From assembly GCA_013365365.1 (NCBI GenBank), contig JABVXU010000036.1:62001-126000 (forward strand): a stretch of DNA of 64,000 nt. The letters run 5' to 3'. The notes below the pieces were generated by a model. It was given only the letters and a program-made list of their open reading frames with translations, did not search any database and had not been told where the DNA came from. This document shows positions 61,801-64,000 of this stretch, piece after piece. Each line of letters starts with the position of its first letter. Position 1 is the stretch's first letter. The stretch is from Cruorifilaria tuberocauda (lineage: Eukaryota; Nematoda; Chromadorea; Rhabditida; Onchocercidae). Made by a program: the position numbers and the translations under genes.

Positions 61801-64000
61801 CACAATCTTCAATTTTCGTATTAACTTCATCAATCTCAGCATTAATACGTTTACGACTTCGTTCCATATCTTCGAATTCATCAGAATGAGTAACCTGCAA
61901 AACATTACATTGAAAACTTTAACACTGTCAAATAAAAATTATTCCTCAAAAGCATTCTTTTATTAAAACCAAATCTGAGCAATGTATTTGCTGTTCCATA
62001 TATTCATTTCGCGAAAACTAATACTGATTAACGAATGCAACATATGCCGATTAAATATGAAAAAACTTTGCCTGAGAAACAAACTTCGATTAAAAATTTC
62101 TCTAATGAGATTAGTACGCATGCATATGAACATCCTTGTTTAAGTTCAAACAAATGAAACGAAAAATCACATACAGACTCAATTTCACGTTTTAAATTTT
62201 CGATTCCTCCTTCATAATCCAATGATGAGCAGCATTCAATTTGATCAACAAGTAATTGTTTTTCCGCTTCCATCATATCTTAATTAGATAGTGGCAAAGA
62301 ACAGATAAAAGAGTTTAAAACTTAATTATCAAACGAGGTTTACCGTGCTTCTTCTTTAACATTTCTGCTTCATCGAGTTCAGCAAACTTCAAATTTTTCT
62401 TGACAATTTCTTCCATGAGTTTCGCTTGCTTTAGCAAAATTTCCTTCTCATTTTCTGCTATTTTCTCTTTTAGGGCGATGCATTCATTATGCAGCTATAG
62501 TAAAATAGACAAATTTAACAAAACTTCGGTAACTGATGAAAAATAGAAAAAATTTTTTCGTGCACAAACAATAATATTAAAAAAAAAGAATCGACAAATA
62601 AATACAAACTTCGATCTTTTCTTCCTGTTGTCTGATAAGAAGCGGTAGTCTACCTTCAGTAATTCTCAATTCTTGCTGCTGCAAAAATTTTTGTTATAGT
62701 AGACTAAGTTAAATTTAATCAGAAAACTAACTGAGAAGGAAATTAGTAAATAAAGAAACACAGAAACATTTTCTTTCATTTCCTTTCTTAGGACTTCAAT
62801 TGCTTTCACATAACCAGTCACTTGAAAAATCTCGTCAAAGCGTTCTTTTAGTTTTTTCGGTTCATCGAGTGGCCTGAAATGATAAAGAAAACTAAAAAAA
62901 ACAAAAGAGTTTAAAACGTCTAGAGGCAGCATGCAAATAAACCAACTTTTTAAAGGTCTTACAAGCCTGCAATGTTTTTGGTGTGAGTTATATGTTTGCA
63001 ATATTAAACGTCCTAATTTGCATGCTAATTTTTATAAAAAATCATCAGCATTGTAGAACTATATATTCGTCAATTTCATCCAGTGATCACTTCCTATAAA
63101 AATTGCAGAGAGAAGGCTCATGAGAACAGTTATGGAACTGCATTATCAAGGAAAGAAATGAACGAACCATGAGGATTCTTCCTGGTGACAGAAAACCACA
63201 TATTCCAAAATTGCTGAGGGCAAGCCAAGAAGATTTAAAATCTAGAAAATTTTTAATTTGGAATGTTTGGAGAGTATATATAGCAATAACCGCAGTACTT
63301 TGAATCTGAAAAATAAGTGCAACACTGCAGTCAAGACCAAAACTGGTACCTCTTTTTTACAGTCAACGACTTTTGATGATAAGCTTTTCCATTCACCAGG
63401 CTCTTTTTCGATTGCAATTGTGCTCTCTTCTGATTTATTTGTTATTTTACCCTGAAGCTATTTTTTAATGACAGAAATACGTCGAAACCAATATAAAATA
63501 AACTTTTGAAATCGAATATTTCACCTTAGCACCCTTTGATTGCATAATACGACGCGTGACAACACAAGATCTGCCTCTAATATCTTTGAACTTGAGTTTC
63601 ACTGACGCATCCACTCGAGATCTATCAGCCAACTGCAAATGAATACTGACGATCAGTTACCAATATTTTCGAAAATGACTTTTTGTGAAAAGACGTACTG
63701 TCAAAAACAAATTTCCAGCTTCAATGCAGATTACTATGTCCATTAAATAATAAATAAGAAATATTTCTCGAATATTCAAAGTGTTAAAACAAAACAGAAT
63801 AAAATGAAAGATCATCTTGAACTGCATCACTGTTTTCCTAAAAATACCAGCTTCTAAGAATTTTTCAGTATATTAACAGTATTTCATGAATTAAGATAGA
63901 AAATGAGAAAGAACAAGAAGATATAATGGGAATGATGTAGAACCTACTCGCATATCGTGTATAAATGTTTGAAAGCTCCCTTTCGGCAATTCGCCAGTTG
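55852..64000 (-). CDS. rad-50: RAD50 DNA repair ATPase, 5' end cut by the window
   Basis: Thirty exons from the right edge: 64000-63948, 63632-63525, 63451-63350, 63241-63168, 62873-62768, 62678-62610, 62494-62344, 62278-62175, 61894-61745, 61617-61551, 61463-61390, 61283-61111, 60912-60789, 60616-60438, 60180-60006, 59805-59602, 59468-59298, 59198-59106, 59006-58863, 58755-58678, 58525-58364, 58198-58096, 58011-57860, 57761-57575, 57389-57259, 57159-57020, 56847-56736, 56636-56532, 56321-56156, 55910-55852; 1237 residues visible. SMC-like ATPase of the MRE11-RAD50-NBS1 complex that tethers and processes double-strand breaks. Seen: Q-loop ([11 protein letters not shown]), long coiled coils, zinc hook CPLC (exon 59805-59602), signature GRCSAGQK, Walker [14 protein letters not shown]-loop VITHD. 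Walker A lies outside the window. The acceptor before 57389 reads TTTCCG. Confidence 0.97.

Noticed and set aside
61556..61966. 136-codon plus-strand open frame
   Set aside because: It lies opposite two rad-50 exons and the intron between them, and has no coding character of its own.
1..64000. CRISPR arrays, bacterial operons, rRNA genes, spliced-leader RNA genes
   Set aside because: No regularly spaced repeats, no ribosome-binding-site-led open frames, no rRNA-like GC-rich blocks and no spliced-leader sequence were seen by eye; the DNA is eukaryotic with introns.

Overview
The window is a gene-dense, AT-rich stretch of a nematode genome, most probably a spirurid/filarial (clade III) worm. 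I infer this from the short introns with the nematode acceptor consensus TTTCAG, acceptors just upstream of several start codons (as in trans-spliced nematode mRNAs), the gene content, and base composition. No species can be named from sequence alone. Every confidently modelled gene is on the minus strand. Most exons are short, so single open frames show little; the models here were built by matching splice sites and codon phase exon by exon, and nearly all junctions are phase-consistent.

Layout from low to high coordinates (each gene reads right to left). 630-1978: a small secreted cystine-knot hormone, the glycoprotein hormone alpha-2/thyrostimulin-alpha type (C. elegans flr-2). 1979-8727: long non-coding stretch. 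8728-11303: an unrecognised acidic, Ser/Glu-rich protein. 11304-14466: non-coding. 14467-17923: complete membrane-anchored class-3 aldehyde dehydrogenase. About 18480-20760: decayed BEL/Pao-like retrotransposon on the plus strand. 22954-23640: unrecognised 100-residue single-pass membrane protein. 25337-28025: PAN/Apple-domain membrane protein. 29196-32174: FBXO47/PROM-1-type F-box protein. 33359-38207: mitochondrial PPR-like protein. 38762-46149: long LRPPRC-like PPR protein. 46936-55339: Drosha. 55852-64000: RAD50, whose first exons (including Walker A) lie beyond the right edge.

The right half is a head-to-tail block, rad-50 > drsh-1 > LRPPRC-like > PPR-like > FBXO47, with gaps from about 0.5 to 1.4 kb. 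It joins DNA repair and meiosis (RAD50, FBXO47/PROM-1), miRNA processing (Drosha) and mitochondrial RNA metabolism (two PPR-type proteins). Wider gaps than typical nematode operons make co-transcription only a possibility.

The observations most worth following are the hormone gene, a recurring class of GTTC splice donors shared by several genes, a probable non-AG acceptor in rad-50, a repeat unit that flanks one exon of the PAN gene and recurs rearranged 3 kb away, and the two small unrecognised genes.
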